From positions 37,058,669 to 37,122,668 of the forward strand of contig NC_135175.1 in the NCBI RefSeq assembly GCF_041146795.1: 64,000 nt of DNA. The letters run 5' to 3'. Within the stretch, counting starts at the first letter, position 1; the number at the start of each line of letters is the position of its first letter. Both the position numbers and the translations under genes were made by a program. The notes below the pieces were generated by a model that ran no database searches, was not told where the DNA came from, and saw only the letters and a program-made list of their open reading frames with translations. Positions 23,442 to 35,800 of this stretch are shown in pieces. This DNA comes from Maylandia zebra (taxonomy: Eukaryota > Chordata > Actinopteri > Cichliformes > Cichlidae).

Positions 23442-25003
23442 CAGGGCGTGCAGAATTATTAGGCAAGTTGTATTTGTGAGGAATAATGTTATTATTGAAC
23501 AACAACCATGTTCCCAATGAACCCAAAAAACTCATTAATATCAAAGCTGAATGTTTTTGGAAGTAGTTTTTAGTTTGTTTTTAGTTTTAGCTATTTTAGG
23601 GGGATATCTGTGTGTGCAGGTGACTATTACTGTGCATAATTATTAGGCAACTTAACAAAAAACAAATATATACCCATTTCAATTATTTATTTTTACCAGT
23701 GACACCAATATAACATCTCCACATTCACAAATATACATTTCTGACATTCAAAAACAAAACAACAACAAATCAGCGACCAATATAGCCACCTTTCTTTGCA
23801 AGGACACTCAAAAGCCTGCCATCCATGGATTCTGTCAGTGTTTTGATCTGTTCACCATCAACATTGCGTGCAGCAGCAACCACAGCCTCCCAGACACTGT
23901 TCAGAGAGGTGTACTGTTTTCCCTCCTTGTAAATCTCACATTTGATGATGGACCACAGGTTCTCAATGGGGTTCAGATCAGGTGAACAAGGAGGCCATGT
24001 CATTAGTTTTTCTTCTTTTATACCCTTTCTTGCAGCCACGCTGTGGAGTACTTGGACGCGTGTGATGGAGCATTGTCCTGCATGAAAATCATGTTTTTCT
24101 TGAAGGATGCAGACTTCTTCCTGTACCACTGCTTGAAGAAGGTGTCTTCCAGAAACTGGCAGTAGGACTGGGAGTTGAGCTTGACTCCATCCTCAACCCG
24201 AAAAGGCCCCACAAGCTCATCTTTGATGATACCAGCCCAAACCAGTACTCCACCTCCACCTTGCTGGCGTCTGAGTCGGACTGGAGCTCTCTGCCCTTTA
24301 CCAATCCAGCCACGGGCCCATCCATCTGGCCCATCAAGACTCACTCTCATTTCATCAGTCCATAAAACCTTAGAAAAACCAGTCTTGAGATATTTGTTGG
24401 CCCAGTCTTGACGTTTCAGCTTGTGTGTCTTGTTCAGTGATGGTCGTCTTTCAGCCTTTCTTACCTTGGCCATGTCTCTGAGTATTGCACACCTTGTGCT
24501 TTTGGGCCCTCCAGTGATGTTGCAGCTCTGAAATATGGCCAAACTGGTGGCAAGTGGCATCTTGGCAGCTGCACGCTTGACTTTTCTCAGTTCATGGGCA
24601 GTTATTTGGCGCCTTGGTTTTTCCACACGCTTCTTGCGACCCTGTTGACTATTTTGAATGAAACGCTCGATTGTTCGATGATCACGCTTCAGAAGCTTTG
24701 CAATTTTGAGACTGCTGCATCCCTCTGCAAGATATCTCACTATTTTTGACTTTTCTGAGCCTGTCAAGTCCTTCTTTCGACCCATTTTGCCAAAGGAAAG
24801 GACGTTGCCTAATAATTATGCACACCTGATATAGGGTGTTGATGTCATTAGACCACACCCCTTCTCATTACAGAGATGCACATCACCTAATATGCTTAAT
24901 TGGTAGTAGGCTTTCGAGCCTATACAGCTTGGAGTAAGACAACATGCATGAAGAGGATGATGTGGACAAAATACTCATTTGCCTAATAATTCTGCACTCC
25001 CTG
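23442..25003 (-). mobile_element. Tc1-like DD37E transposon, copy 1
   Basis: Ends CAGGGCGTGCAGAATTATTA and (complement) CAGGGAGTGCAGAATTATTA are flanked by TA target duplications (23440-23441, 25004-25005). The 1562-bp element carries one transposase gene on the minus strand (23770-24785), broken by a frameshift. A second copy of the family lies at 55230-57485. Confidence 0.93.
23770..24785 (-). pseudogene. DD37E Tc1-like transposase, frameshifted
   Basis: Cut-and-paste transposase. It starts [14 protein letters not shown] at 24785 and has two helix-turn-helix segments ([17 protein letters not shown] and a second near residue 75). The first catalytic Asp is in LWTDE, the second in MQDNAP, and the Glu in PIENLW, with 37 residues between the last two judged from copy 2. 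Relative to copy 2 one base is missing near 24033, so the frame leaves the catalytic core before the Glu. The rest (23770-24032) is intact in another frame. The spacing fits the DD37E group reported in teleosts (TRT). Confidence 0.9.
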
Positions 25004-25204
25004 TACTTGTGGGGACCAATAGAGTCCCACAAAATGCCCGTCCCCACGAGTTTGAAGATATTTTTGAGGCTTTTTGGTGTCTTCACTAAAATCTGAAAAC
25101 AAGTGTCTGTGTGTGTCTGTGTGTGTGTGTGTCATAAAGAGAGTCGAGTTCACGGTCACACACTTTCTATCTCAGAGGCTGTATCCCAATTCTACGGAGC
25201 CCTT

Positions 25205-25685
25205 CTGATGACATGGTCCAAAAAAGAAATCAATTGTGGCCACAAAATACTACTTCATGGGCACGAAATGCTAATTTGTGGACACGAAACACTTGACCAA
25301 TAACCGTGATCCTTCCCAGGCCCTTGCAGTTGGGTGACAATAAAATCTATTCCGGCGTCCAGGTCCTGTAAAGCAACTGGGCTCTCAGTATCCTGTTTAA
25401 ATGTAAAAATGGTTCCTTGCATTGCAGGCTTTTCAAAATGCATTTGTAGCTCATTCCCAGCCTAAAATCAAACTCAATCATTCCGTCTCTGTCCACGGTG
25501 TATAGGTTTAGCCTACTTATGCTTATGTCTCTACGCAGCTGTCCAGGAATTGTATCAATATGATGTGCGCACGTTGTCTATTTCGTTGCCACGTTATACC
25601 CAATTTGTGCTCTCGAAATAGTATTTTGTGGCTGAAATAGTATTTTGTGGCCACAATTTATTTATTTTTTGGACCATGTCATCAG
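25205..25685. mobile_element. MITE nested in the larger transposon
   Basis: The arms 25205-25253 and 25637-25685 are near-perfect inverted repeats (CTGATGACATGGTCCAAAAA at the left; the right arm ends TTTTTGGACCATGTCATCAG). No coding capacity. Confidence 0.65.
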
Positions 25686-26521
25686 AGGGGCTCCATACAA
25701 TTCAGGTTCTGCAGCCTTAAAGTACGCAGCCTCAACGATCCTCAAGGGCCGCGTACTCAAAGACCGCTAAGGCCGGAAGTGAGAGGCTTGTGAAATGGGC
25801 GGTCTAGCCTCCGTTGCGCTGCCCAGGTTGCCTAGCAACAATGATACTAACAGCTGGAAACGTTTCATACAGCTTTGTTCGACATAAATGAAGGAGAACA
25901 TATTGTCGTTTGTTTGTTTCTACATGAACTTTGATTTGATGAGTATCTGAGGCTGAGACCACAGGACTGTAAAACATGATTGTTGGGCTTCATTTCTGTG
26001 CTGAACAGTCATTTCAGATTAGTTGTAAATAACAATCAGCTGATGTTGTTCATGAGACTAAAGTCATCTCACTGTGGTAATGTAAATATAATATGGCCAA
26101 TATTATATATATTGTCAGATTATTATGAGATACTACAGCAGTGAGCTTGAACTCTGTGTCAAAGATTCAAGTTGCAGTTATTTATATTTCCTATTACCTT
26201 AAATCTTCACTCAAAGACAAGTATCAGATGGTGCAGTGGACACATGTGTGACTGCTGTGATTAAAGCATCTTTCTTTCAGCTTAACGAGTGAACCGTCAG
26301 CTCGTTCAAACACACGTTAAAGTCCGTTTGGCTCGACACCACCGAACAGAGGCAGCGATATAACATAGCTCACATTAACAGTGCAGTGGATCCTGCTTGT
26401 GCTGTGATGTTCAGGACTGCAAACCGAGCAGCATCACTGACTTTCAGCTTGTTGTGTTTGTGGATATATGACTGACTTTAATTATCCACAAAATCATCAC
26501 ATTCTCTGTCAGATTAAGGTC

Positions 26522-26562
<41 letters not shown>
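26522..26562. repeat. (TA)n microsatellite
   Basis: An AT dinucleotide array next to the 3' tail of the Rex1 LINE. Confidence 0.9.
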
Positions 26563-26576
26563 ATATATATTTATAA

Positions 26577-28430
26577 GATTAGATTAGATTAGATTAGATA
26601 GAACTTTATTAATCCCTCGGGTGGGTTCCTCTGGGAAATTCGATTTCCAAAAAAGCACAGCACCGACAGAAGTTACAGAGTTATACACACACACATATAT
26701 ATAAATACAGAAACAAATATAAATAAAATATACGAAGGGGATAAATAGAATAAATAGGAATAAAAATAAAAATACAAGTGAATTGCACATTTCAAGTATT
26801 GAGTCTATTGCACCGTTGACTATTTACAAAAGTATTGCACAAAAGGTATTGTACAGTGAGGTGAAGAGGCACTACAGCTTAGTTGTTCCCTCCTTTGTCC
26901 TCCTGTCTCCCCTCCCTCTCCCCTCCAGAGAGGAGTTAAACAGTCTGATGGCGTGTGGGACAAAGGAGTTTTTAAGTCTGTTAGTTCTTGTCTTTGGGAG
27001 AAGCAACCTGTCACTGAACAGACTCTTCTGGTTGTTAATGGCCGTGTGCAGAGGATGCCCAGCATTGTTCATAATGTCCAGCAGTTTCTTTAATGTCCTT
27101 TTCTCTGCCACTGTCACCAGAGTGTCCAGCTTCATGCCGACCACAGAGCCAGCCCTCCTGATCAGTTTCTCCAGCCTGGATGAGTCCTTCTTTGCTGTGC
27201 TGCTCCCCCAGCACACCACAGCATAGAAAAGTACTCCAGCAACCACCGACTGGTAAAACATCCTCAGGAGCTTCCTGCAGATGTTAAAAGACCTCAGCCT
27301 CCTGAGGAAGTACAGTCGGCTTTGGGCTTTTTTATACAGGTGCTCTGTGTTGCATGACCAGTCCAGTTTATTGTCCACCCACAGCCCGAGGTACTTGTAC
27401 TTGTTGACCACCTCCACCTCCTCCCCCTCTATCTGAACCGGCAGTGGACCTTCTCTGGACCTCCCGAAGTCCACAACCAGTTCCTTAGTCTTTGAGGTGT
27501 TGAGTTGCAGGTGGTTTGTGTGACTCCATGCGACAAAGTTCCTCACCAGACTTCTGTACTCCTCTTCCTGATCATCCCAGATACACCCCATGATGGCTGT
27601 GTCGTCTGCAAACTTCTGAATATGGCATAATTCAGAGTTGTAGCAGAAGTCAGAGGTGTACAGGGTGAAGAGAAGAGGGGACAGCACAGTTCCCTGTGGT
27701 GCTCCTGTGCTGCTGACCACTGTGTCAGACGTGATGTCCTTCAGCCTGACGTACTGTGGTCTGTCGGTGAGGTAGTCGGAGATCCAAGCCACCAGGCAGG
27801 GGTCCACCTCCATCCTGTTCAGTTTTTCCTGAAGCATACAGGGCCGGATGGTATTAAAGGCACTGGAAAAGTCAAGAAACAGGATCCTGACCGTGCCTTT
27901 TCCCCCATCCAGGTGTGAGTGGGCTCTGTGTAGGAGGTACAGGATGGCATCCTCCACTCCGACACCCGCCTTGTATGCAAACTGTAGTGGGTCCTGGGCA
28001 TGTTGTACCTGTGGTCGGAGGAAGTTGAGGAAGAGCCGCTCTAGAGTCTTCATAAGATGTGACGTCAGTGCCACCGGTCGGAAGTCATTCAGCTCATTGG
28101 GCCGGTTCTTTTTGGGGACCGGGACGATGCAGGATGTCTTCCATAGGGCGGGCACTCTCCCCAGTCGCAGACTGAGGTTGAAGACTCGTTGTAGCGGCTC
28201 CCCAAGTTCAGCAGCACACGCCTTTAGCATCCTAGGACACACCTTGTCTGGGCCTGCTGCCTTTCTGGGGCGAAGCTTCCTCAGTTGCCTCCTGACCTGA
28301 TCCACTGTGACACTGGGAGATGTTTGGGAGGAGGGGAGGGGGGGAGATGTCTTGCTGCTGAGAGAGGGATTGGAGGAGGGGGGTGTCATGGTGTCAGGAA
28401 GGGGGGGAAGCGAGGGAGGTAGGAGAGTGG
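26577..28430 (-). mobile_element. Rex1 non-LTR retrotransposon, 5'-truncated
   Basis: Minus-strand LINE whose 3' end has a (TCTAA)n-type tail at 26577-26600 followed by the Rex1 end sequence 'gaatttcccagaggaaccc'. It holds a long reverse-transcriptase frame (26872-28389). The endonuclease and 5' end are missing. Confidence 0.88.
26872..28389 (-). CDS. Rex1 reverse transcriptase, partial but open
   Basis: The frame is uninterrupted over 505 codons. In order it shows KAAGPDKVCPRML, the fingers segment with VPVPKKNRPNELNDFRPV, the first catalytic Asp in LFLDFSSAFNTI, GAPQGTVLSPLLF, and the FADDTAIMG catalytic pair (about residues 265-275). It ends with the C-terminal region LYFLRRLRSF and SFVPHAIRLFN. 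It lacks the N-terminal endonuclease, so it could act only with help from a full element. The absence of stops suggests a fairly recent insertion. Confidence 0.9.
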   Translation of the reverse strand: MTPPSSNPSLSSKTSPPLPSSQTSPSVTVDQVRRQLRKLRPRKAAGPDKVCPRMLKACAAELGEPLQRVFNLSLRLGRVPALWKTSCIVPVPKKNRPNELNDFRPVALTSHLMKTLERLFLNFLRPQVQHAQDPLQFAYKAGVGVEDAILYLLHRAHSHLDGGKGTVRILFLDFSSAFNTIRPCMLQEKLNRMEVDPCLVAWISDYLTDRPQYVRLKDITSDTVVSSTGAPQGTVLSPLLFTLYTSDFCYNSELCHIQKFADDTAIMGCIWDDQEEEYRSLVRNFVAWSHTNHLQLNTSKTKELVVDFGRSREGPLPVQIEGEEVEVVNKYKYLGLWVDNKLDWSCNTEHLYKKAQSRLYFLRRLRSFNICRKLLRMFYQSVVAGVLFYAVVCWGSSTAKKDSSRLEKLIRRAGSVVGMKLDTLVTVAEKRTLKKLLDIMNNAGHPLHTAINNQKSLFSDRLLLPKTRTNRLKNSFVPHAIRLFNSSLEGRGRGDRRTKEGTTKL

Positions 28431-28440
28431 GTAAGTATTT

Positions 28441-28474
28441 AGCCTTTACGTATAAGTATTTATACGTAAAGGCT
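28441..28474. repeat. Perfect 14-bp palindrome with 6-nt loop
   Basis: AGCCTTTACGTATA (28441-28454) and TATACGTAAAGGCT (28461-28474) are exact inverse complements. The hairpin lies just beyond the Rex1 5' truncation point, inside the larger transposon. Confidence 0.85.
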
Positions 28475-28874
28475 TTAAAACTAAGTTAGTACAAACATCA
28501 CTAATGTCACATAACTTTGCCGACATGTGGCCAACAGTCATGTTTTAATGTTCTTTGTTATTAAACATTTGCGCATAAATAAGTGACATAATATTCAGTA
28601 CTTACTTTTAAAGGTTTACTCTTCAGCCGCTCCCTTCTGCTGCTTTTTTTCCGCAAAATTATCCACACCGACCGCCGCGCTATGCATTCTGGGATATGTT
28701 GGGCCATGAAGTCCACACTGACCCATCCTGAAAATCCAGGGAAATGAAGGACGCATTTGAGGGCCGCATTTCGAGCAGCCTTTGAATTGGGACAGCCTTC
28801 GTTGCGTCTCTGTGACGTAATCGGCCTTAAAATGCGGCCTTTAAGGCTGCAGACCCTGGATTGGGATACAGCCT

Positions 28875-29737
28875 GAGTTTCTGCGAGCTCAGACAGATGA
28901 GAACAGGAAGTATGCAGTTGAAAAGAGCGCCCTCTGTGGAGAACAGGATGAGTATAACCTTGAGTTTCTGCAGTCGTATTGTGTTCAGAGGCTGTTGCAG
29001 TTTCTCAGCTGTTCGAGCTGTTTGTTGTTTTTTGGAGAGACGTTTGTGTGTTTCAGGTTCTGCTGCTTAAAATGAGCACAATCTAAACTAACGCTTTGAT
29101 GTTTTATGATGTTTTTGTTACAAAAACAGTTTTTATACATCATTAATGCTGATGTCAATGTTGTTATTGTTATCCTAGTGCAGCATATTCACATTTTATG
29201 TCATCGTGAAGTCAGATAATGTAAAGAAAAAGAAAGTGATCTTACCCCCAATCACTATTATATACAACCTAAAACCAAAACCTTTCCCAGTTCATTTGTC
29301 CCACACTACTGGGAGCATTTCAAGCATGAATGACATGAAGTCAAGTTGAGACAGGAAGAACCTTCCTGTCACAGAGTAGAAGCTGCAGTCAGTTTCTGGC
29401 AAAGCGACTTTTATATATGCTTTATTCAAAAATATCTAAATAAATAGAAAAACTCTCACTGACATTAAAAATGTCTTTTTCCATCTGTTCCATCTGACCA
29501 ACAGAGCAGCAGAAACTTAACAAAGCTACCATCACACTTCTGTAAAGATATTTGAAGTGGCCAAAAAGAGCCTGATCATAATGTAGTGGGGCTGGTTACC
29601 CCTCATAACCCTCACCATAACACATTCGTCACAGCACTCCGTGTTTAGAAAGCCGTCAGTGTGATGCTTCCAGTACAACAGCACCTCTGAGTGTGTGTGT
29701 TTACCTCTCAGACTAACTCCACCCTGACATCAAGAAG
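28875..29737. other. Sequence upstream of the NLR gene
   Basis: No gene or clear repeat. It should contain the promoter and 5' UTR of the NLR gene. A TG run occurs at about 29692, and no TATA box is obvious. Confidence 0.45.
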
Positions 29738-29847
29738 ATGGAGGAAGAGGACGGAGCAACATGTGCAGCATCCAGCTGTGTGTCTGTGAGGAGTGACGGG
29801 GTTACACAAACACCTCCACCTTACAGTCATGGACCTGCAGCAACAAT
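29738..29847 (+). CDS. NLR exon 1 (leader)
   Basis: ATG, 36 codons and two bases, ending at a good donor (AT|gtaagg). It reads [20 protein letters not shown] and onward. [12 protein letters not shown] stretches are common near the N termini of fish NLR proteins, and phase 2 fits the RING exon acceptor at 32957. Transcript data would settle it. Confidence 0.6.
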
Positions 29848-32800
29848 GTAAGGGAGCTGCTAACTCATTTATTCAGAGTGTAAATAATGATCGTGATCAC
29901 TTTCTAATTTGTAAAAATCAGTTTCATGTTTCAGATTTTTGACTAAAATGTCTCCTGACAGTGAAAGTTTTCATGGAAGAAATGAAACTGATTTGTCCTG
30001 ATTGTCTTTGAACGTCTCTGCAGCTGAAAATCAAAATCAAAGTTTTTCTCTGAATTAAAAGGAAGGAAACAACAGTTTGTTCTTTATGGTGAAACTGATG
30101 CTTTATGGTGTTTGTTTTCTGTAGATTTATGCAGATAAACTGTAAACTCAGATTAACTATACCATCAAATTTTAAAGGAAAATATCAGGATGAGTGTCTG
30201 TGAGCTGAGTCATCACAAACATTAGAAGGATGATGTTCTAAGACACGTGACCTGAACCCAACAGAAATGATCCAAGTAAAGTGACACTTCCTTAGAGCTG
30301 CACATAAAGACCAATGTTAACTGTTCCGCTCAGAGGACAACTTGAGGTTGAAGCTCATTGTTTATGGGCAGAACTTTGTGCCATTAAAAACTGAATTTGA
30401 ACAAGTTAAATTCAAATATGAATTGCTTAACTTGAATAAAAGCTTCTAAAACTGAATTTGAATTAGCCTAATTTGAAATTCAATGTATTGGTTTGAAAAT
30501 GATCATCACTAAATTGAAAGTGAATTTTCCATCCATTCGCTTCCACTTATCCTTTTCAGGGCCACAGGGGGCACTGGAGCCAATCCCAGCTGTCATAGGG
30601 CGTATTAAATTCCGTTCTTTTGAATTCTTTTGGCGACAGAGAAAGACTGGACTCAGAGTGGTCAAAGCTCAAAAAATGGTCTTTATTTTACACAGAGGTG
30701 GGTCGAGTATCCAAAAATTGTACTCAAGTAAGAGTAGCATTACTTTAAAATATTATTACTCAAGTAAAAGTGAAAAGTAGTCGTCAAAAAAGTTACTCAA
30801 GTAAGAGTAAAAACGTACTTGGTAAAAAGACTACTCAAGTACTGAGTAACTGTTTGAAATGTCCAATTAATTTTTTTAATAAATATTATCAGACAAACAA
30901 AAATAAATAAACAAATTTTAGTATTTTCAAAAGAAATATACGTAAAAACATCAACAAAATAAGGCACAATTCTAATTTCCAGATTTCAGTTTTTCACAAC
31001 ATAAAGCTTTTTTCACCAATACCTGCAGTAAATAATATAAATATATAAACAGTGCAAACAATTTCCAGTGACAAGATATGCTGCAAACTTTATATTCATC
31101 TTTGCTCCAAATGGCACAGCAGCCTCAGAGAAAACAGAACGAGGCATCTTCAACGTATGTTCATACAAGGCAGCTCAGTTTACCATAAGTTGTATGGGTG
31201 TGCATCTATTTCTGCATGTTTAGCAAAACTGTGCCATTTCTTCACTCAGTGAGGTGATGGTTCAGCTTCAGTTTGCTCTCAAGGTTCTTTCTTTGAAGCT
31301 GTGACTGTTCAGCAGTGAACAGGAGTCCTGCGTGACTGAGAAGTCCTTCACAAGCTCCAGATGCAGGAAGAGCTGTATTGGTTTTGATCAACAGCTTCTT
31401 GATGTGAGGAACGCCATGCAATAGATCCACACCTCCAGTGAATGGACATGAAAGGTACCTCTCCAGCCCTGCTTCTGGCTTTCCTGACCCCATGGATCCA
31501 TCATCTTCGTCGGTTAGGCTGCTGTTTGCGCTGGCCTCATCCGGCTCTGTGTCTAGGTGATGTCTGATGAAGTGGAGACCTGTGGAAAGATGTATGGTTT
31601 TCAAAAGTATTAGGTCTGGTCATTATAGTGCTGTATACACTGCCAAGCTGCGGATGTTTGGCAAGAAGATTTGATCACACTGGAGATGGTTTTTACTAAC
31701 TCTTGTAGAAAAACAAAATCTTGTCATTCATGTCCCGCACAAACAGTTTGCAATGAATTCCAGATTAAGTTTAAAATAAGAATACGTGCAAGGCTAAGCA
31801 GTGCTAGCCAATAGATCCTCCTGTTTGGCTGTTACTCTGGGAAAAGACGAGAAAGACGGTGATGGAAGCGTGACTGGAGCTGCGATGTAGCCTATATAAT
31901 ATTTATATTGTACGAACGTGGTAATTCTGTATATTGTAATAACGTGATATTATATTGTACAAACATGAAAGGTATATTGTTAGAACAATAAACTTTTCAC
32001 TTTTCTATTTTTCTTTTGCCTGGGTGGCAGCTCTATGCCTCCGTATCCGAGGCTTTTCAATGTGGCCTCACAAAATTATCACGACTACAACAACCATGAA
32101 AAGAGTTGGATGGACATTGCTGCTCAATCACAGCTGTCTGTTCAATGCTTTTCATTAGTAATTTAGCAAAGTTGACGTTGGTGTCTGCCTGTGTGAGTGA
32201 AAGACAGAGAGAGGGAGAGCGAGGGACAGATTTTTCTATGATAAGCTTCATGTTATGGAGGCACAGTGTGAGCACTCAGGTCGCATCAGAGCATCAGGCC
32301 GTATAGTGTGAGACCTGCATCGTGACCTATGAACTTCTAACCCCTGAGATTTAATTGTACAGTTTGAGCAGGAGCTGAATAACACGACTGAAAAAAATCG
32401 CACAGTGTTTGCCCAGCTTAATGCAGACTGTTTAAACTAAACAGCTGCTGTTTCACATAATAAACCCTGTCAGCAGCAGTATTGCCTTCTGTTTTAACAG
32501 TTAAAGCAGTAGAGACGAGCTGTTTGCATGTGCGTGGAACTCTAGCGTAATTAACCATGCTAGCTGTTAGCTTATAGCTCATGCTAGCTAACCAGCGAGC
32601 AGTTAAAAGGACAGCTGAAGCTGCACAAAACACCCACAAACTTATCTCACTACAACGCAGCGCCGAAAATATAACTCGCAGCTCGAGCTCGACACAGCTG
32701 CAGAGAAAAGTCAAAGTAGAGAAACTTCTGTTTGAATTCAGAATGAGAGTGATGTTTCCTTTGAGTCGCATTTTAATTTTTGTCATTTTTCTAATGAGTC

Positions 32801-35800
32801 GACTAAAAGGAAACATCACTCTCATTCTGAATTCAAACAGAAGTTTCTCCACTTTGACTTTTCTCTGTGACCATCAGAGCTTCTGCACAGTGTCATCAAA
32901 TCTGCATGTTTGTCACTGACAGTCGATGATTTTAGTGATAAAGAAATGTGTTCACAGAGGGAGGAAGAGGAAGAGGAGCGGTGTCTGTGAGGAGGAGCAG
33001 CTGTCCTGCTGTGCTTTGTGTCAGTACATCCTGAAGGATCCAGTCTCTACCAGCTGTGGACACTGGTTCTGCAGACAGTGCATCTCCTCATACTGGGACC
33101 AGTCTGCTTCATCAGGAGACTCGTCTTGTCCCCAGTGTGGAAAAAGATCCAGAAGCAGAGCTGGACTGCAGACAGCCAGTCAGAGCAGCTGTGTACAAAG
33201 TAAGACTGAACATCTGTCTGCTGATGGACTCATTTCTGAAAACTGGACTTCTTGTTGTTGTTCAGACATTGAAGAGTTTTCTTTCTGTTTTTCTTTCTTT
33301 CAGCAGATGTTGGTCTGCAGGAGGTTTTAGATGAACATAAGATCAGTCTGAGGAGGAGATGTGAACGTGTGACTGAAGGAAGTGATGAAACAGGAAGTAG
33401 AACCCTCCTCAACACCATCTACACTGAGCTCTACATCACAGAGGGACAGAGTGAAGAGGTTCATACCCAACATGAGGTGAGGCAGCTGGAGACAGCTTCC
33501 AAGATGGACGCCCTCCATGACGCTCCAATCAGGTGCCAGGACATCTTTAAAGCCTTACCTGACCAACAGAGACCCATCAGAGTGGTTCTGACCAACGGCG
33601 TGGCTGGTGTTGGAAAAACCTTTGCAGTGCAGAAGTTCACTCTGGACTGGGCAGAGGGCTTGGAGAACCAACATGTCAGTGTGGTGGTTCTGCTTTCATT
33701 CAGGGAGCTGAACCTGATCAGAGAGGAGCAGTACAGTCTTCTGGAGCTGCTCCATGTTTTCCATCCAACATTACAGAAGGTCTCAGCAGAGAAGCTGGCT
33801 GTCTCTCAGCTTTTGTTCATCTTTGACGGCCTGGATGAAAGCAGACTTTCATTGGATTTCACCAACAGGAAGCTGCTGTCTGATGTCACACAGAAGTCAT
33901 CAGTCAGCCAGCTGCTGACAAACCTCATCCAGGGGAATCTGCTTCCCTCGGCTCTCGTCTGGATAACTTCCCGACCCGCAGCAGCCAATCAGATCCCTCC
34001 TACATGTGTTGACAGGCTAACAGAAGTACGAGGCTTCACCGACGCCCAGAAGGAGGAGTACTTCAGGAGGAGATTCAGTGATGAAGAGCTGTCCAGCAGA
34101 ATCATCTCCCACATGAAGACATCCAGGAGCCTCCACATCATGTGTAGAATCCCAGTCTTCTGCTGGATCACTGCTACAGTTCTGGAGCACATGTTGACTA
34201 CAGAGCAGAGAGGAGAGCTGCCCAAGACCCTGACTGACATGTACTCACACTTCCTGCTGGTTCAGAATAAGAGGAAGAAGAACAAGTACCACAAGGGACA
34301 TGAGACGAGTCTTCAGAAGCTGACGGAGGCTGACAGGGAAGTTCTTCTGAAGCTGGGGAGGCTGGTGTTTGAACATCTGGAGAAAGGAAACATCATGTTC
34401 TACCAAGAAGACCTGGAGCAGTGTGGTCTGGATGTGACAGAGGCCTCGGTGTACTCAGGAGTTTGTACAGAGATCTTCACAAGAGAGTGTGTGATCTTCC
34501 AGAAACCAGTCTACTGCTTTGTTCATCTGAGCATTCAGGAGTTTCTGGCTGCTGTCTACATGTTCCACTGTCACACCAGCATGAAGACAGATGTGCTGGA
34601 AGCCTTCCTTGGAGAAAAGTACAGTGGGTCATCTCTGGATGATTTTCTCAAGATAATCATAAAGAAATCCCTCCAGAGTAAAAATGGCCACCTGGACCTG
34701 TTTGTCCGCTTCCTTCATGGCCTCTCTCTGGAGTCCAACCAGAGACTCTTAGGAGGTCTGCTGGGTCAGACAGAGAACAGTCCAGGAACCATCCAGAGAG
34801 TCATTAAGAGTCTGAAGAAGATGAACAGTGATAAAATCTCTCCTGACAGAAGCATCAACATCTTCCACTGTCTGATGGAGATGAACGACCTCTCAGTACA
34901 TCAGGAGATCCAAGAGTTCCTGAAGTCAGAGATCAGATCAGAGAAGAAACTCTCTATGATCCACTGCTCAGCTCTGGCCTTCATGCTGCAGATGTCAGAG
35001 GAGGTTCTGGAAGAGTTGGACCTGCAGAAGTACAAAGCTTCACAGGACGGACGACTGAGACTGATTCCAGCTGTGAGGAACTGCAGAAAGGCTCGGTGAG
35101 TCCAGATTTGATTATTAATATCATTGATCAATGTAGGTTAATAGTTTAATTTTTAAAATAAGAATCACAGTCCTTTATTTACTTTGTTTTATTATTTTGC
35201 GTTGAAACGGAGTCCAGATTACATTCCTTGGCATTGCACATTTTAATATTTTTTAGCTGAAACTGTAATGGTAGGGAAGACTGAGAACCTTCAGAGACAG
35301 GTAGGGAAAGACCATCTCTGAATCGAGGAGGGGGCCTAAGGGTACATCTTTCACCATCTTACAATGCTGTGATTGCAGCCATTCCCCAACTCCTTGTGAA
35401 TGGGACTGATGGACACTGATCAGTGGTCTTTGATCAGTGGGTTTTGATCAGTAGTTGTTGATCAATGGTCATGAGAATTTAATTTATAATTAAGATTAAG
35501 GAACTGACCTCCCAGCCCATTGTTCCTTCACTGGGCTGGTTTCAGTCATTATGCAAATGTACTGTTTATAAGATTGGGGAAACCTGCAGTCAGCTGAGAC
35601 TGAAGAAGTCACTTGGATGAGTGACGAAACGTTTCTCCCACAAAACGCTACGTCCAGATGAACACAATCAACTTTTGAACAAATAGAGGAGAGTCCCAGA
35701 TTTTAATCCTAGTGGGAGTGTCCCTTAAGAAGGTATTTGACCAACTATTGATAAAAGGGTGTGGGTGATTATCAGCAGAGATTTCGAGAGATGAAACGTC

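Larger units (their letters stand above)
25176..28874. mobile_element. DNA transposon with AGGCTGTATCCCAAT inverted ends, carrying nested insertions
   Basis: The left end AGGCTGTATCCCAAT (25176) and the right end ATTGGGATACAGCCT (28860-28874) are exact inverted repeats. No transposase is seen. Inside are a smaller inverted-repeat element (25205-25685) and a Rex1 LINE (about 26577-28430). The superfamily is not certain. Confidence 0.6.

Noticed and set aside
32418..32919. Two similar proteins on opposite strands
   Set aside because: They are the two arms of a 68-bp inverted repeat; the resemblance is a consequence of the hairpin, not of two genes.
32926..32957. ATG at 32926 as the NLR start
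   Set aside because: Possible, but the upstream exon at 29738-29847 has an NLR-like leader and matching splice phase, and an acceptor sits at 32956-32957. Kept only as the alternative.
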